Positions 8,731 to 16,325 of a stretch of DNA of 45,198 nt are shown piece by piece. The notes under the pieces are model-generated. The model did not search any database. It saw nothing but the letters and a program-made list of their open reading frames with translations, and was not told where the DNA came from. Positions within the stretch are counted from its first letter, which is position 1; the number at the start of each line of letters is the position of its first letter. This DNA is from Armatimonadota bacterium (lineage in GTDB: Bacteria > Armatimonadota > Fimbriimonadia > Fimbriimonadales > GBS-DC). The stretch is taken from the NCBI GenBank assembly GCA_023511915.1, contig JAIMAN010000018.1, forward strand, positions 1-45,198. Direction: 5' to 3'. The translations under genes and the position numbers were made by a program.

Positions 8731-9066
8731 ATGACGCATCAGGCGGATTTCTCAGTACCGATCGAGCGCGTGGGGCGATATCTGCACTTCCGCTGGAATT
8801 TCGTCGCGCCTGTGCCCGTTGAGGATGCGCGGCAGCGACTGCAGGACTACTTCACGCGGCTGGGCTACGCGCTCGCTTCGTCGGGCGACGCGCTGGTGAT
8901 GAAGCGCGGCACGCTGGCGCGCTCGATGCTCAAGTGGTCGCCGCGCAACCTCGCGGTGGAATTGACCGCCCGCTGCGCGCCCGCAGGGGACGGAACCGCC
9001 GTCACGCTGGAACTGCGGCTCAACCACAAAAGTATTGATACGCCTGCACGGTGGAACGGCATATGA
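8731..9066 (+). CDS. Unknown protein, truncated paralog of the next gene
   Basis: Protein of 111 aa with no family I recognise. It aligns over its length with the N-terminal half of the following gene product: VEDARQRLQDYFTRLGYALAS matches VDQARQRLQEYFAQLGYTLVA; MKRG...LKWSPR matches MRRG...LDWSPR; VELTARCAP and VTLELRL match ELIARFTP and AIELRL. The similarity stops about where this copy ends (NHKSIDTPARWNGI), and the membrane-anchored C-terminal half of the paralog is missing. Its TGA overlaps the next ATG (ATGA), so the two are translationally coupled. It looks like a partial tandem duplication; whether it makes a useful soluble version is unknown. Confidence 0.6.
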   Translation: MTHQADFSVPIERVGRYLHFRWNFVAPVPVEDARQRLQDYFTRLGYALASSGDALVMKRGTLARSMLKWSPRNLAVELTARCAPAGDGTAVTLELRLNHKSIDTPARWNGI

Positions 9067-9686
9067 CGGTGAACCCCAGCGCACACTTGGTGTCTATCGA
9101 GGAGACGGAGGAGGACATCCGCCTGCACTGGCGCTTCACGGCGTTGATGCCCGTCGATCAGGCGCGCCAACGCCTGCAGGAATACTTTGCGCAACTGGGC
9201 TACACGCTCGTCGCTTCGGACGAGAATACCCTGACGATGCGACGCGGGGCGGGAGACTCTGCCCTGGACTGGTCGCCGCGCAGTAAGAAGGCGGAACTCA
9301 TCGCTCGTTTCACCCCTTCGAAAAGCCGAACAGGTGTCGCCATAGAACTCCGCCTCTATGACGGGGGAGATTACGAAGCGGAGTGCCGCTTATATGCTTG
9401 GGAGTTGGTAGAGGCGGAACAATACCTGCATGGGGAACCCGTGAACTTCACGGCGATGAAACAATACAACCATCATATACGAATGCAGGTCTTCCGAGCG
9501 TCGGTGCGTGGCTTTGTCGCGGGGATGTTCCTTGCGCTAATCGCTATGGCGATTCTGTATCGCGTGCTGCCTGGCATGGGGATTGAGGGGTGGCTTCTCC
9601 ATGCTATTGTGGGGACTGTCGCGCATATACCCCTCTGGCTAAGTGCACGAGCCATGAGACAGGCGCTTGGCTCAAGGAAACGCTAA
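9063..9686 (+). CDS. Unknown protein with soluble N-terminal domain and two membrane helices
   Basis: Protein of 207 aa. Residues 1 to about 130 form an alpha/beta domain shared with the upstream gene (ARQRLQEYFAQLGY, then beta strands ending in IELRLYDGG). Two membrane helices follow (GFVAGMFLALIAMAILYRVL and WLLHAIVGTVAHIPLWLSA), then a short basic tail, so the domain probably faces the cytosol. I do not recognise the family. The start is the ATG overlapping the upstream stop; a GTG 12 bases earlier is less likely. A GT2 glycosyltransferase gene follows 6 bp later, which suggests one transcript, but nothing ties their functions together. Confidence 0.65.
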   Translation: MTVNPSAHLVSIEETEEDIRLHWRFTALMPVDQARQRLQEYFAQLGYTLVASDENTLTMRRGAGDSALDWSPRSKKAELIARFTPSKSRTGVAIELRLYDGGDYEAECRLYAWELVEAEQYLHGEPVNFTAMKQYNHHIRMQVFRASVRGFVAGMFLALIAMAILYRVLPGMGIEGWLLHAIVGTVAHIPLWLSARAMRQALGSRKR

Positions 9687-9692
9687 CCGACC

Positions 9693-10586
9693 GTGCCGAT
9701 TACGCTGAGTATCTGCATCGTGAACTGGAACACGCGCGAGTTGCTTCGGGCGTGCCTGCAGTCGATTTATCGCTACCCGCCCGACGCCCCGTTCGAAGTA
9801 ATTGTGGTGGACAACGCTTCCAGCGACGGCAGCGCAGCCATGGTGCGGACGGAGTTCTCCCAAGCCGTGCTGATTGCCAACGCCGAGAACCTCGGCTACG
9901 CGCGGGGCAACAATCAAGCAATCCAGCAGGCGCAGGGCGAATACATCCTGCTGCTGAACCCCGACACGGAGGTGTTCCCCGACACGCTGAACTGTGCGCT
10001 GGCGTTTCTGAAGGCGCACCCCGAGGCGGGCGCGATTGGCGCGAAGCAACTGTTCCCTGACGGGCGTGTGCAGCCATCTGTGCGCGGATTCCCGACGCCT
10101 GCGAACCTGCTGTGGGAGGTGTCGGGGTTGGCGCGGCTGTTCCCCCGCGCGCTGGGCGGCTACCGCATGCGCGCCTTCACTTACGACCGCATCGCCGAAG
10201 TGGATCAGCCGATGGCGACCTTTCTGATGGCGCGCCGCGCCGTCGTGGAACAGGTGGGGCTAATGGACGAGGCGTTCCCGCTCTTTTTCAACGATGTGGA
10301 CTGGTGCTACCGCATCAAGCAGGCGGGCTGGCGCATCTACTTCGTGCCCGAAGCGCAGGTTCTGCACTATGGGGGCGCAAGCACGCGCCAAGTGCGCCTC
10401 AGCGCGATTCGCGAATCGCACCGCGCGCTGGAGGCGTTCTACCGCAAGCACTATCGCGGGCGGCTGAACCCGCTGCTGTACGCGCTGTGCGTCGGCGCGA
10501 TACGGCTGGGCGGGCGGCTGCGCGTGCAATTCGCGCGATTGCAAGGCGCGCGGGAGCAGGAATCCGATTCTGTCGCGCATAATTAA
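9693..10586 (+). CDS. Family 2 glycosyltransferase (rhamnosyltransferase-like)
   Basis: GT-A fold enzyme of 297 aa, likely adding a sugar to a surface polysaccharide or glycolipid. N-terminal SICIVNWNTRELLRACLQSI and VIVVDNASSDGS form the nucleotide-sugar site; NAENLGYARGNNQAIQQAQGEYILLLNPDTEV contains the metal-binding region with NPDTE; FLMARRAVVEQVGLMDEAFPLFFNDVDWCYRIKQAGWRI is the acceptor side with the conserved ND(V)DWC motif. This set is typical of WbbL/RfbF-type rhamnosyltransferases; the donor sugar is not provable from sequence. GTG start, first in-frame start near the preceding stop (6 bp gap). No membrane helices are evident. It ends within the promoter region of the next gene. 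Confidence 0.88.
   Translation: MPITLSICIVNWNTRELLRACLQSIYRYPPDAPFEVIVVDNASSDGSAAMVRTEFSQAVLIANAENLGYARGNNQAIQQAQGEYILLLNPDTEVFPDTLNCALAFLKAHPEAGAIGAKQLFPDGRVQPSVRGFPTPANLLWEVSGLARLFPRALGGYRMRAFTYDRIAEVDQPMATFLMARRAVVEQVGLMDEAFPLFFNDVDWCYRIKQAGWRIYFVPEAQVLHYGGASTRQVRLSAIRESHRALEAFYRKHYRGRLNPLLYALCVGAIRLGGRLRVQFARLQGAREQESDSVAHN
10578..10583 (+). promoter_or_regulatory. Candidate -10 (CATAAT) of the cytochrome-domain gene
   Basis: CATAAT ends 11 nt before the ATG and overlaps the end of the glycosyltransferase gene. It lacks the GG prefix seen elsewhere, so it is a weaker candidate. Confidence 0.35.
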
Positions 10587-10594
10587 ATGACGCT

Positions 10595-13459
10595 ATGCGT
10601 GGGCTGACAGCGCTGTGGCTGAGTTATGTCGGGTTGCCGCTCGCGTTGGGCGGCTTGGTGTGGCATGCGCCCGAACCGCCCCCGCCGCCGCAACGCAAGG
10701 TGGACTTCGCGCGGGAGATCCTGCCGATTTTCCGCGCCTCGTGCTTCCCGTGCCACGGACCCGAACGGCGTCAGGGTGGGCTGCGCTTGAGCAACCGCGA
10801 GGAGGCGTTCAAAGGCGGCATCAGCGGGCGCGTGATCATCCCTGGCGACGCCGAGAACAGCCTGCTGGTCAAGCGCATCAGCAGCGACGAGGAAGGTCCC
10901 CGCATGCCCAAAGGGATGACCGCCCTCGCGCCAGAGCAGATTGCGCTCATCAAGCGGTGGATTAACGAGGGGGCGCACTGGCCCGACAACGCCGAGAACG
11001 CCGTCCACTGGGCGTTCATCCCGCCGCAGCGACCGCCCATCCCCGCAGTGAAAAACCGCGCGTGGGTGCGCAACCCCATCGACGCCTTCATCCTGCACCG
11101 TCTGGAGCAGGAGGGGCTGTCGCCCTCGCCCGAAGCGCCGAAAGAAACGCTGGTGCGACGGCTGTACCTTGACCTCACAGGGCTGCCGCCGACGCCCGAA
11201 GAGGTGGACGCCTTCCTGAAAGACACGCGCCCCGACGCCTACGAGCGGCTGGTGGACAAACTGCTCGACTCGCCGCATTATGGCGAGCGGCAGGCGCTGG
11301 TGTGGCTGGATCTCGCCCGCTACGCCGACACCGACGGCTACGAGAAAGACCTGCGCCGCACCATCTGGCGCTACCGCGACTGGGTCATCGAGGCGTTCAA
11401 CCGCGATATGCCGTTTGACCAGTTCACGATTGAGCAAATCGCGGGCGACCTGCTGCCCAACCCGACGCTGGAGCAGCGCATCGCTACGGGCTTCCACCGC
11501 AACACGATGCAGAACTTGGAGGGCGGGGTAGATCAAGCGGAAGCGCACGAGAACAAACTCTACGACCGTGTGGACACCACCGCGACCGTGTGGCTGGGGC
11601 TGACGATGAACTGCGCCCGCTGCCACGACCACAAGTACGACCCCATCAAGCAGAAGGAGTATTACCAACTGCTGGCGTTTTTCAACAACTCCAAGATTTA
11701 CCCCGTCGGCGACGCGAGCATCAGCGAGGAGAAGTGGCTGGAGGCGCAAATCCCCGCGCCGACGCCCGAACAGACGCGCAGGCTGGAAGAGTTGACCCGC
11801 GCGATAGCGGCGTTTGAGCAGCGCACGCTGCCCCCTGCACACGCGCTGCCGCCGCTTTCGGTGGCGACAGCAAGCGGCGCGCCTGTCGCGATTCTGGACG
11901 ACGGAACCGTGCTGGCGCGGGGCAAGACGCCCGACACGGAGGTGTATCGCGTGCGCGTGCGCCTGCCTGCGGGCGAACTGCGCGTGCTGCAACTGGAGTG
12001 CCTGCCGCACCCCAGCCTGCCCGCGCAAGGACCTGGACGCGCCCACAACGGCAACTTCGTGCTGACGGGCGTGCGCATGCAGGTCGGCGGCAAGCCTGTC
12101 GCCTTCCGCGACGCTGCTGCCGACTTCGTGCAGGTCGGGTACAACGCCCGCGCCGTGCTGCAGCCCGACAACACCACCAGCGGGCTGGCAGTCGTCGGGC
12201 ACATCGGCAAGCCGAACACGCTGACGCTGACCCTGCAGCAACCCCTGCGCCTCAAGAAACCCACAGAGGCTGAAATCACGCTGGAGTGCCTATACACGAC
12301 GCACAAACAGCATGTGCTGGGCTGCTTCCGCCTCAAGACGGCGTATGGCGACACGGCGCGCCTGATTGAACTCAAGGCTGCCAAGCGGCAACTGGAAGCC
12401 GAAATCCCCACGACGCTGGTGATGGAGGACAAGCCGACGGACAAGCCGCTGACGGCGGTCGTGCGCCCGCGCGGGGAGTTCACGCGGCAGGGCGAGGTGG
12501 TCGAAACGGGCGCGCCCGCCGTGCTGCACCCGTTCCCCGAAGGCGCGCCGCGCAACCGACTGGGGCTGGCGCAGTGGCTGGTCGCCCGCGACAATCCGCT
12601 GACCGCCCGCGTGCAGGTGAACCGCATGTGGGCGACCATTTTCGGGCGCGGCATCGTGGAGACACTGGACAACTTCGGCACGCAAGGCGCGTACCCCACC
12701 CACCCCGAACTGCTGGACTGGCTGGCGGTGGAGTTTATGGAGAGCGGCTGGCGCATGAAGCACATCTACAGGCTTATCGTGACCAGCGCGACCTATCGGC
12801 AGAGTTCGCGGGCGACGCCTGAACAGCTGGCGCGCGACCCGAAGAACGAGTTGTACGCGCGTGCGCCGCGCTACCGCGTGCCCGCCGAGTTGGTGCGCGA
12901 TGTCGCGCTTGCCGCGAGCGGGCTGCTGAGCCGCACAATCGGCGGCGCGAGCGTCTTCCCGCCGCAGCCCGAAGGCGTGTGGGACATTCCCTTCAGCGGC
13001 GACCGCTGGGTGACCGACACGGGCGAGAACCGCTACCGCCGCGGGCTATACACCTTCTGGCGACGCACCGCGCCCTACCCGTCGATGGGGGCGTTCGACG
13101 CCCACTCGCGCGAGGTGTGCATCGCGATGCGCCCGCGCACGAACACCCCGCTGCAGTCGCTGGTGCTGCTGAACGACCCCGCGTACATGGAGGCGGCGGT
13201 CGCGCTGGCGCAACGCATGGCGGGCAAGGGCAACCTGCAGGCGAGCCTGCGCTACGGCTTCCGCTGCTGCACCGCGCGCGAGCCGACCCCTGCGGAACTG
13301 CAGCGGCTGGAGCAACTCTACCGCCAGATGCGCGAGCGGTACGCCAAGCAGCCCGACGCCGCGCGCAAACTCGTCGGTAAGCCCGACCCACACCGCGCTG
13401 CGCTCGCGCTGGTCGCCAACACGCTGCTGAACTTGGACGAAACAATCACGCGGGAGTGA
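10595..13459 (+). CDS. PSCyt1/PSCyt2/PSD1 (DUF1549/DUF1553) cytochrome-domain protein
   Basis: Large exported protein (954 aa) of the planctomycete-type cytochrome family. After an N-terminal membrane or signal segment (residues 8-22) comes a PSCyt1 c-type heme domain with C50-F-P-C53-H54. Next is PSCyt2/DUF1549 (about 155-365), with SPHYGERQALVWLDLARYADTDGYEKD and a second C340-A-R-C343-H344. A beta-rich insert spans about 430-570, and PSD1/DUF1553 covers about 650-905 (NRLGLAQWLVARDNPLTARVQVNRMWATIFGRGIV, RTNTPLQSLVLLNDP). Members are thought to be periplasmic and linked to polysaccharide use or electron transfer, but no activity is firmly assigned. In planctomycetes the gene is usually followed by a DUF1501 gene; here a convergent small gene follows instead. 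Confidence 0.87.
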   Translation: MRGLTALWLSYVGLPLALGGLVWHAPEPPPPPQRKVDFAREILPIFRASCFPCHGPERRQGGLRLSNREEAFKGGISGRVIIPGDAENSLLVKRISSDEEGPRMPKGMTALAPEQIALIKRWINEGAHWPDNAENAVHWAFIPPQRPPIPAVKNRAWVRNPIDAFILHRLEQEGLSPSPEAPKETLVRRLYLDLTGLPPTPEEVDAFLKDTRPDAYERLVDKLLDSPHYGERQALVWLDLARYADTDGYEKDLRRTIWRYRDWVIEAFNRDMPFDQFTIEQIAGDLLPNPTLEQRIATGFHRNTMQNLEGGVDQAEAHENKLYDRVDTTATVWLGLTMNCARCHDHKYDPIKQKEYYQLLAFFNNSKIYPVGDASISEEKWLEAQIPAPTPEQTRRLEELTRAIAAFEQRTLPPAHALPPLSVATASGAPVAILDDGTVLARGKTPDTEVYRVRVRLPAGELRVLQLECLPHPSLPAQGPGRAHNGNFVLTGVRMQVGGKPVAFRDAAADFVQVGYNARAVLQPDNTTSGLAVVGHIGKPNTLTLTLQQPLRLKKPTEAEITLECLYTTHKQHVLGCFRLKTAYGDTARLIELKAAKRQLEAEIPTTLVMEDKPTDKPLTAVVRPRGEFTRQGEVVETGAPAVLHPFPEGAPRNRLGLAQWLVARDNPLTARVQVNRMWATIFGRGIVETLDNFGTQGAYPTHPELLDWLAVEFMESGWRMKHIYRLIVTSATYRQSSRATPEQLARDPKNELYARAPRYRVPAELVRDVALAASGLLSRTIGGASVFPPQPEGVWDIPFSGDRWVTDTGENRYRRGLYTFWRRTAPYPSMGAFDAHSREVCIAMRPRTNTPLQSLVLLNDPAYMEAAVALAQRMAGKGNLQASLRYGFRCCTAREPTPAELQRLEQLYRQMRERYAKQPDAARKLVGKPDPHRAALALVANTLLNLDETITRE

Positions 13460-13470
13460 TCGGTAGGGCT

Positions 13471-13941
13471 TCACGGCTTGTCGTCGGCGCGTGAGGTGTG
13501 CAGCGCTTTGCGCCACTTCTCGCACAAGTCCAACGCCTCGCGCGCCTGACGCCACAGGTGCTGCTCCTGCTTGAGCCGCTCCGAAGCAGACAGTTCGGGC
13601 GCGGCGTTGGGCAGTTGGGGCGGCGGCGTCTCCAAGTAGTGGCGCACAGCGGTCAGGAACGCATCGTACATCGCCGCCGTCTCGGGCGGCAGGGCGTCGG
13701 GACCGCGCTCCAGTTGAATCAGTTGCGCCAGCGTCTGCAGGCAGAAGTGGCACGCCTCTTCGCGGGCGGCTTGCCACAGGTGCGGGGGTAGGCTGCGCGG
13801 GCGGGCGTGCTTGTCGCGCTGGCGACGCGCCAGATGGTGAATCGCCTCCGTCGCCAGCTGCACCGGCAGGCTGACCAACGGCAGCTGAAAGGTGTGCGCA
13901 ATCTCCTGCGCGATCCAGTCCCGCGACAGCGAACGGCTCAT
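13471..13941 (-). CDS. Hypothetical helical protein
   Basis: Protein of 156 aa that I cannot assign. It is rich in Leu, Arg and Glu, predicted mostly helical, with three cysteines in HFC and LCEKW contexts and a proline-rich break (ETPPPQLPNAAPEL) before a charged C-terminal helix (LKQEQHLWRQAREALDLCEKWRKAL). No signal peptide or membrane helix. The ATG in GGAATGAGC is preferred; an in-frame ATG 57 bases upstream would add a segment without protein-like character. It lies downstream of the helicase gene on the same strand, separated by a stem-loop, and its 3' end is 11 bp from the convergent cytochrome-domain gene. Confidence 0.5.
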   Translation of the reverse strand: MSRSLSRDWIAQEIAHTFQLPLVSLPVQLATEAIHHLARRQRDKHARPRSLPPHLWQAAREEACHFCLQTLAQLIQLERGPDALPPETAAMYDAFLTAVRHYLETPPPQLPNAAPELSASERLKQEQHLWRQAREALDLCEKWRKALHTSRADDKP

Positions 13942-14025
13942 TCCACTGTCATGGGACGCGCAGGTAGACAAATGTAAACCTAACGCGCAATCATGCAATC
14001 CGCCGAGATTCCCGAAGGTGAGTGG

Positions 14026-14048
14026 CAGGCGGATTAGGCATCCGCCTG
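14026..14048 (-). terminator. Stem-loop downstream of helicase gene
   Basis: CAGGCGGAT/ATCCGCCTG, perfect 9-bp stem with 5-nt loop, about 45 bp past the helicase stop. No T-run on either side, so termination is only inferred. Confidence 0.4.
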
Positions 14049-14094
14049 TCGCTCAACGGGTCGGGCAGCGCGCATAGGCTCTTTCGTACTGGGT

Positions 14095-16206
14095 TCACTG
14101 ATTGGGCAGGAATGTGCTGCGCCGTGTAGACCAGCTGATGTAGAGCCGCTCGCGGGCGCGGGTGCAGACCGTGTAGAGCAGCTGGCGCTCTTGGTCCTCC
14201 TTCGCTTTGCGCTCGGCGGTGTCCACAACATCTTTGATTGCCGCGTAGTTAGGGAAGTGACCCGCCGTAACTTGCACGACTGCCACTGCGCGGAACTCCA
14301 GCCCCTTGGCGTTGTGCGCCGTGCCGTAGTTGATCTCATGGGGCACGGGCATGGTGTCGCGCTTGAGCCTACGCGCTTGTATCCCGCGCTCATGCGAGAC
14401 CTCGTCGCGCAGCATGGTTTCAACAGGCGTGAGTGCGTTTTCGCTACGCGCGAAGATGGCAATCTCGCCGGGCTGGATGTTCTCGTTGAGGCAGCGGTAG
14501 ATCCACTCTTTCAGCCCGCGCATTTCGGCGGGGATGTTCTCGTAGCCGTGCAACTCGGGCGCAACGCCATGCATGAGCGCAATCGGGCGGTCGGAGAGGA
14601 TGCGCGTCTCGTCCTCTTGCACGCCTTCAATCGCTTCTGGCAGCACGCGCTCCGCGAAGTCTTGGATCTGGCGGGTGGTGCGGTAGTTGACGCGCAGGGT
14701 GTAGCTGCGCCCGCGCGTGTCGATGCCGAACCGCAGCCACGGCACGGCGGGACGATAGATGCGCTGACGCATGTCGGCGCACAGGAACAGCGCGTTCTCC
14801 AAGTCGGTCGGCGCTAGGGCGCGAATCAGCGTAAGCTCGGCGGGACCGAAATCTTGCGCCTCGTCGACCACCACGCATCGATAGCGCGCTTCGGGATGCT
14901 GGTTGAGGTACTCCGCAACCGCGTAGCAGAGGGCGCTGAAGGTCGTCAGATGGTGTTCCTCCAGCAGACGCCACATCCGTTCGAACACCTGCCAGAGTTC
15001 CTCGCGCTGCTTGCGCTGCAGGGGCATCTTCCGCCCGACGCGCTCAATCTGCAGGTAGGTCTCCAAGTCGCGCACTTGCCACGGGTCGATAATCGTCTCC
15101 CACTCCGGGCGCACGAAGGCGAGGGTATAGGGAGAGTTCACCTCGCGAATCGCCTGCTCAAGCAGCGCGTTCTGATCCTCGACGATGGCTTCCGTTCGGT
15201 TCAATTGCTGTGCGAACAAGCGTCGTGCGAGCGCGTGCAAGTTGACCACCTCGATTCCCGTCCCGTACAAGGAGCCGATGATCTGCTCGACGCGCTGCTT
15301 GAGGTTGTCCGCCAGCACGCCCGTGAAGGTCGTCAGCAAGATTGGCTCATTCGGATATTGTGTCGCCAGCCATGCGGTTCGGTGCGCCGCGACGACGGTT
15401 TTGCCTGTGCCTGCGCCGCCCCCAACGCGAATCGCTCCCTTCAGGTCGCGCTCCACCGCCTCGCGCTGCGCAGGATGCAGAAAGATTATCCACTCCTGCC
15501 AGCCGCGCTGAACCGCCTTGCGAATTTCCTGCTCGCTCTCAGGCGACCAGAAATCGCGCGGGTGACGACGCATCAGCTCCGACGGCATCAATATCGACAC
15601 TTGCGGGGGGAGTAGCTCGCGGTACGACTTCGTCTTGTCCTTCAGGTGTATCAGCCGCTCAATCACATCTTCAGGGAACCAGTCGTCGTCCAGCGCCTGC
15701 ACAAGGATGCGCTCAAGCTGCTCTTTGGTGGCTTTCGTCAGTCGCTCCGCCCAATCGCGGTCGGGGACGCCCAGGCGCATGATTTGTTCGGGCGTGTAGC
15801 CGCTCAGCGGCGCATGGAACACTGCCGAAGCCTCATCGGGCGCGGCTGTTGCTGCAATCGCCTCGTCAACAGGCGGCGCTAACGAGTAGCTGCCTGTGGT
15901 CAAATCTATCGTGAATCGCCTGCGCTCCGCCCACTGGTAGGCGGCGTCGTGGTGATCTACATAACAAACCACCCAGCTGTCATCCTGATCCGAGACAATC
16001 ACTCGGATGTCCATGTTCACATAGTAAGCCCACCAGCCTTTGTGCTTGGTGTGATCCAGTTCGTGGAAGCGCAGCGATGGATGCATCGGGTCTTGACGAA
16101 AGAGTTCGAGCTTCTCGTCGATCTCGCGATGATAGTGCGGCAATCGTTCGCGCGCCTTATTGTAGCGGCGCGTGATGACCACTTCTCTGTTTCCCGCAGT
16201 TCGCAT
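14095..16206 (-). CDS. UvrD/Rep-like SF1 helicase fused to an N-terminal RelE/ParE-like domain
   Basis: Protein of 703 aa. Residues about 10-98 resemble a RelE/ParE toxin fold (ITRRYNKARERLPHYHREIDEKLELFRQDP..., FHELDHTKHKGWWAYYVNMDIRVI, VDHHDAAYQWAERRRF). After a linker of about 130 residues comes an SF1 helicase: Walker A GGGAGTGKT (262-270), motif Ia LLTTFTGVLADNLKQRV, Walker B VVVDEAQDFG, motif III ADMRQRIYRPAVPW, motif IV LRVNYRTTRQI, motif V GTAHNAKGLEFRAVAVV, motif VI LYTVCTRARERLYISW. Such helicases act in DNA repair or on stalled replication forks; the RelE-like part suggests RNA or ribosome contact, but its catalytic residues are not obvious, so it may only bind. TATAAT ends 9 nt before the ATG. 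A near-copy of the start region lies 70 bp upstream. Confidence 0.85.
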   Translation of the reverse strand: MRTAGNREVVITRRYNKARERLPHYHREIDEKLELFRQDPMHPSLRFHELDHTKHKGWWAYYVNMDIRVIVSDQDDSWVVCYVDHHDAAYQWAERRRFTIDLTTGSYSLAPPVDEAIAATAAPDEASAVFHAPLSGYTPEQIMRLGVPDRDWAERLTKATKEQLERILVQALDDDWFPEDVIERLIHLKDKTKSYRELLPPQVSILMPSELMRRHPRDFWSPESEQEIRKAVQRGWQEWIIFLHPAQREAVERDLKGAIRVGGGAGTGKTVVAAHRTAWLATQYPNEPILLTTFTGVLADNLKQRVEQIIGSLYGTGIEVVNLHALARRLFAQQLNRTEAIVEDQNALLEQAIREVNSPYTLAFVRPEWETIIDPWQVRDLETYLQIERVGRKMPLQRKQREELWQVFERMWRLLEEHHLTTFSALCYAVAEYLNQHPEARYRCVVVDEAQDFGPAELTLIRALAPTDLENALFLCADMRQRIYRPAVPWLRFGIDTRGRSYTLRVNYRTTRQIQDFAERVLPEAIEGVQEDETRILSDRPIALMHGVAPELHGYENIPAEMRGLKEWIYRCLNENIQPGEIAIFARSENALTPVETMLRDEVSHERGIQARRLKRDTMPVPHEINYGTAHNAKGLEFRAVAVVQVTAGHFPNYAAIKDVVDTAERKAKEDQERQLLYTVCTRARERLYISWSTRRSTFLPNQ

Positions 16207-16285
16207 AGTTCACCCATTATACCTAATACCCGATCAGAATGCCAAGTGCTGCTCACTGTTTCCCACAGTGCGCATCGTTCACCTC
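16186..16285. repeat. Imperfect direct repeat duplicating the helicase start region
   Basis: Copies at 16186-16215 and 16256-16285 (minus strand: GGTGAAC, then ATGCG, ACTG, GGGAAACAG) agree at most positions over 30 bp. The downstream copy is the real helicase start (MRTAGNRE). The upstream copy begins a 13-codon reading frame (MRTVGNSEQHLAF) with its own GGAGGTG ribosome site and stops before the helicase promoter. It may be a remnant of a duplicated or replaced gene start, or a leader peptide. Confidence 0.6.
16216..16221 (-). promoter_or_regulatory. -10 element (GGTATAAT) of the helicase gene, leaderless type
   Basis: Minus-strand GGTATAAT ends 9 nt before the ATG; perfect consensus hexamer. 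Confidence 0.7.
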
Positions 16286-16288
16286 CGC

Positions 16289-16322
16289 GCTGTTCGCAGC
16301 GACAGAGGCGACTGCGAACAGC
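16289..16322 (-). terminator. Perfect 11-bp stem-loop downstream of the symporter gene
   Basis: GCTGTTCGCAG (16289-16299) / CTGCGAACAGC (16312-16322) with a 12-nt loop, starting 3 bp after the symporter stop. The tight placement suggests a terminator or 3' mRNA barrier for that gene, though there is no U-tract. Confidence 0.5.
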
Positions 16323-16325
16323 ATT

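Noticed and set aside
10583-12241. Long reverse reading frame over the cytochrome-domain gene
   Set aside because: Antisense shadow of a gene with clear domains; no start signal or homology.
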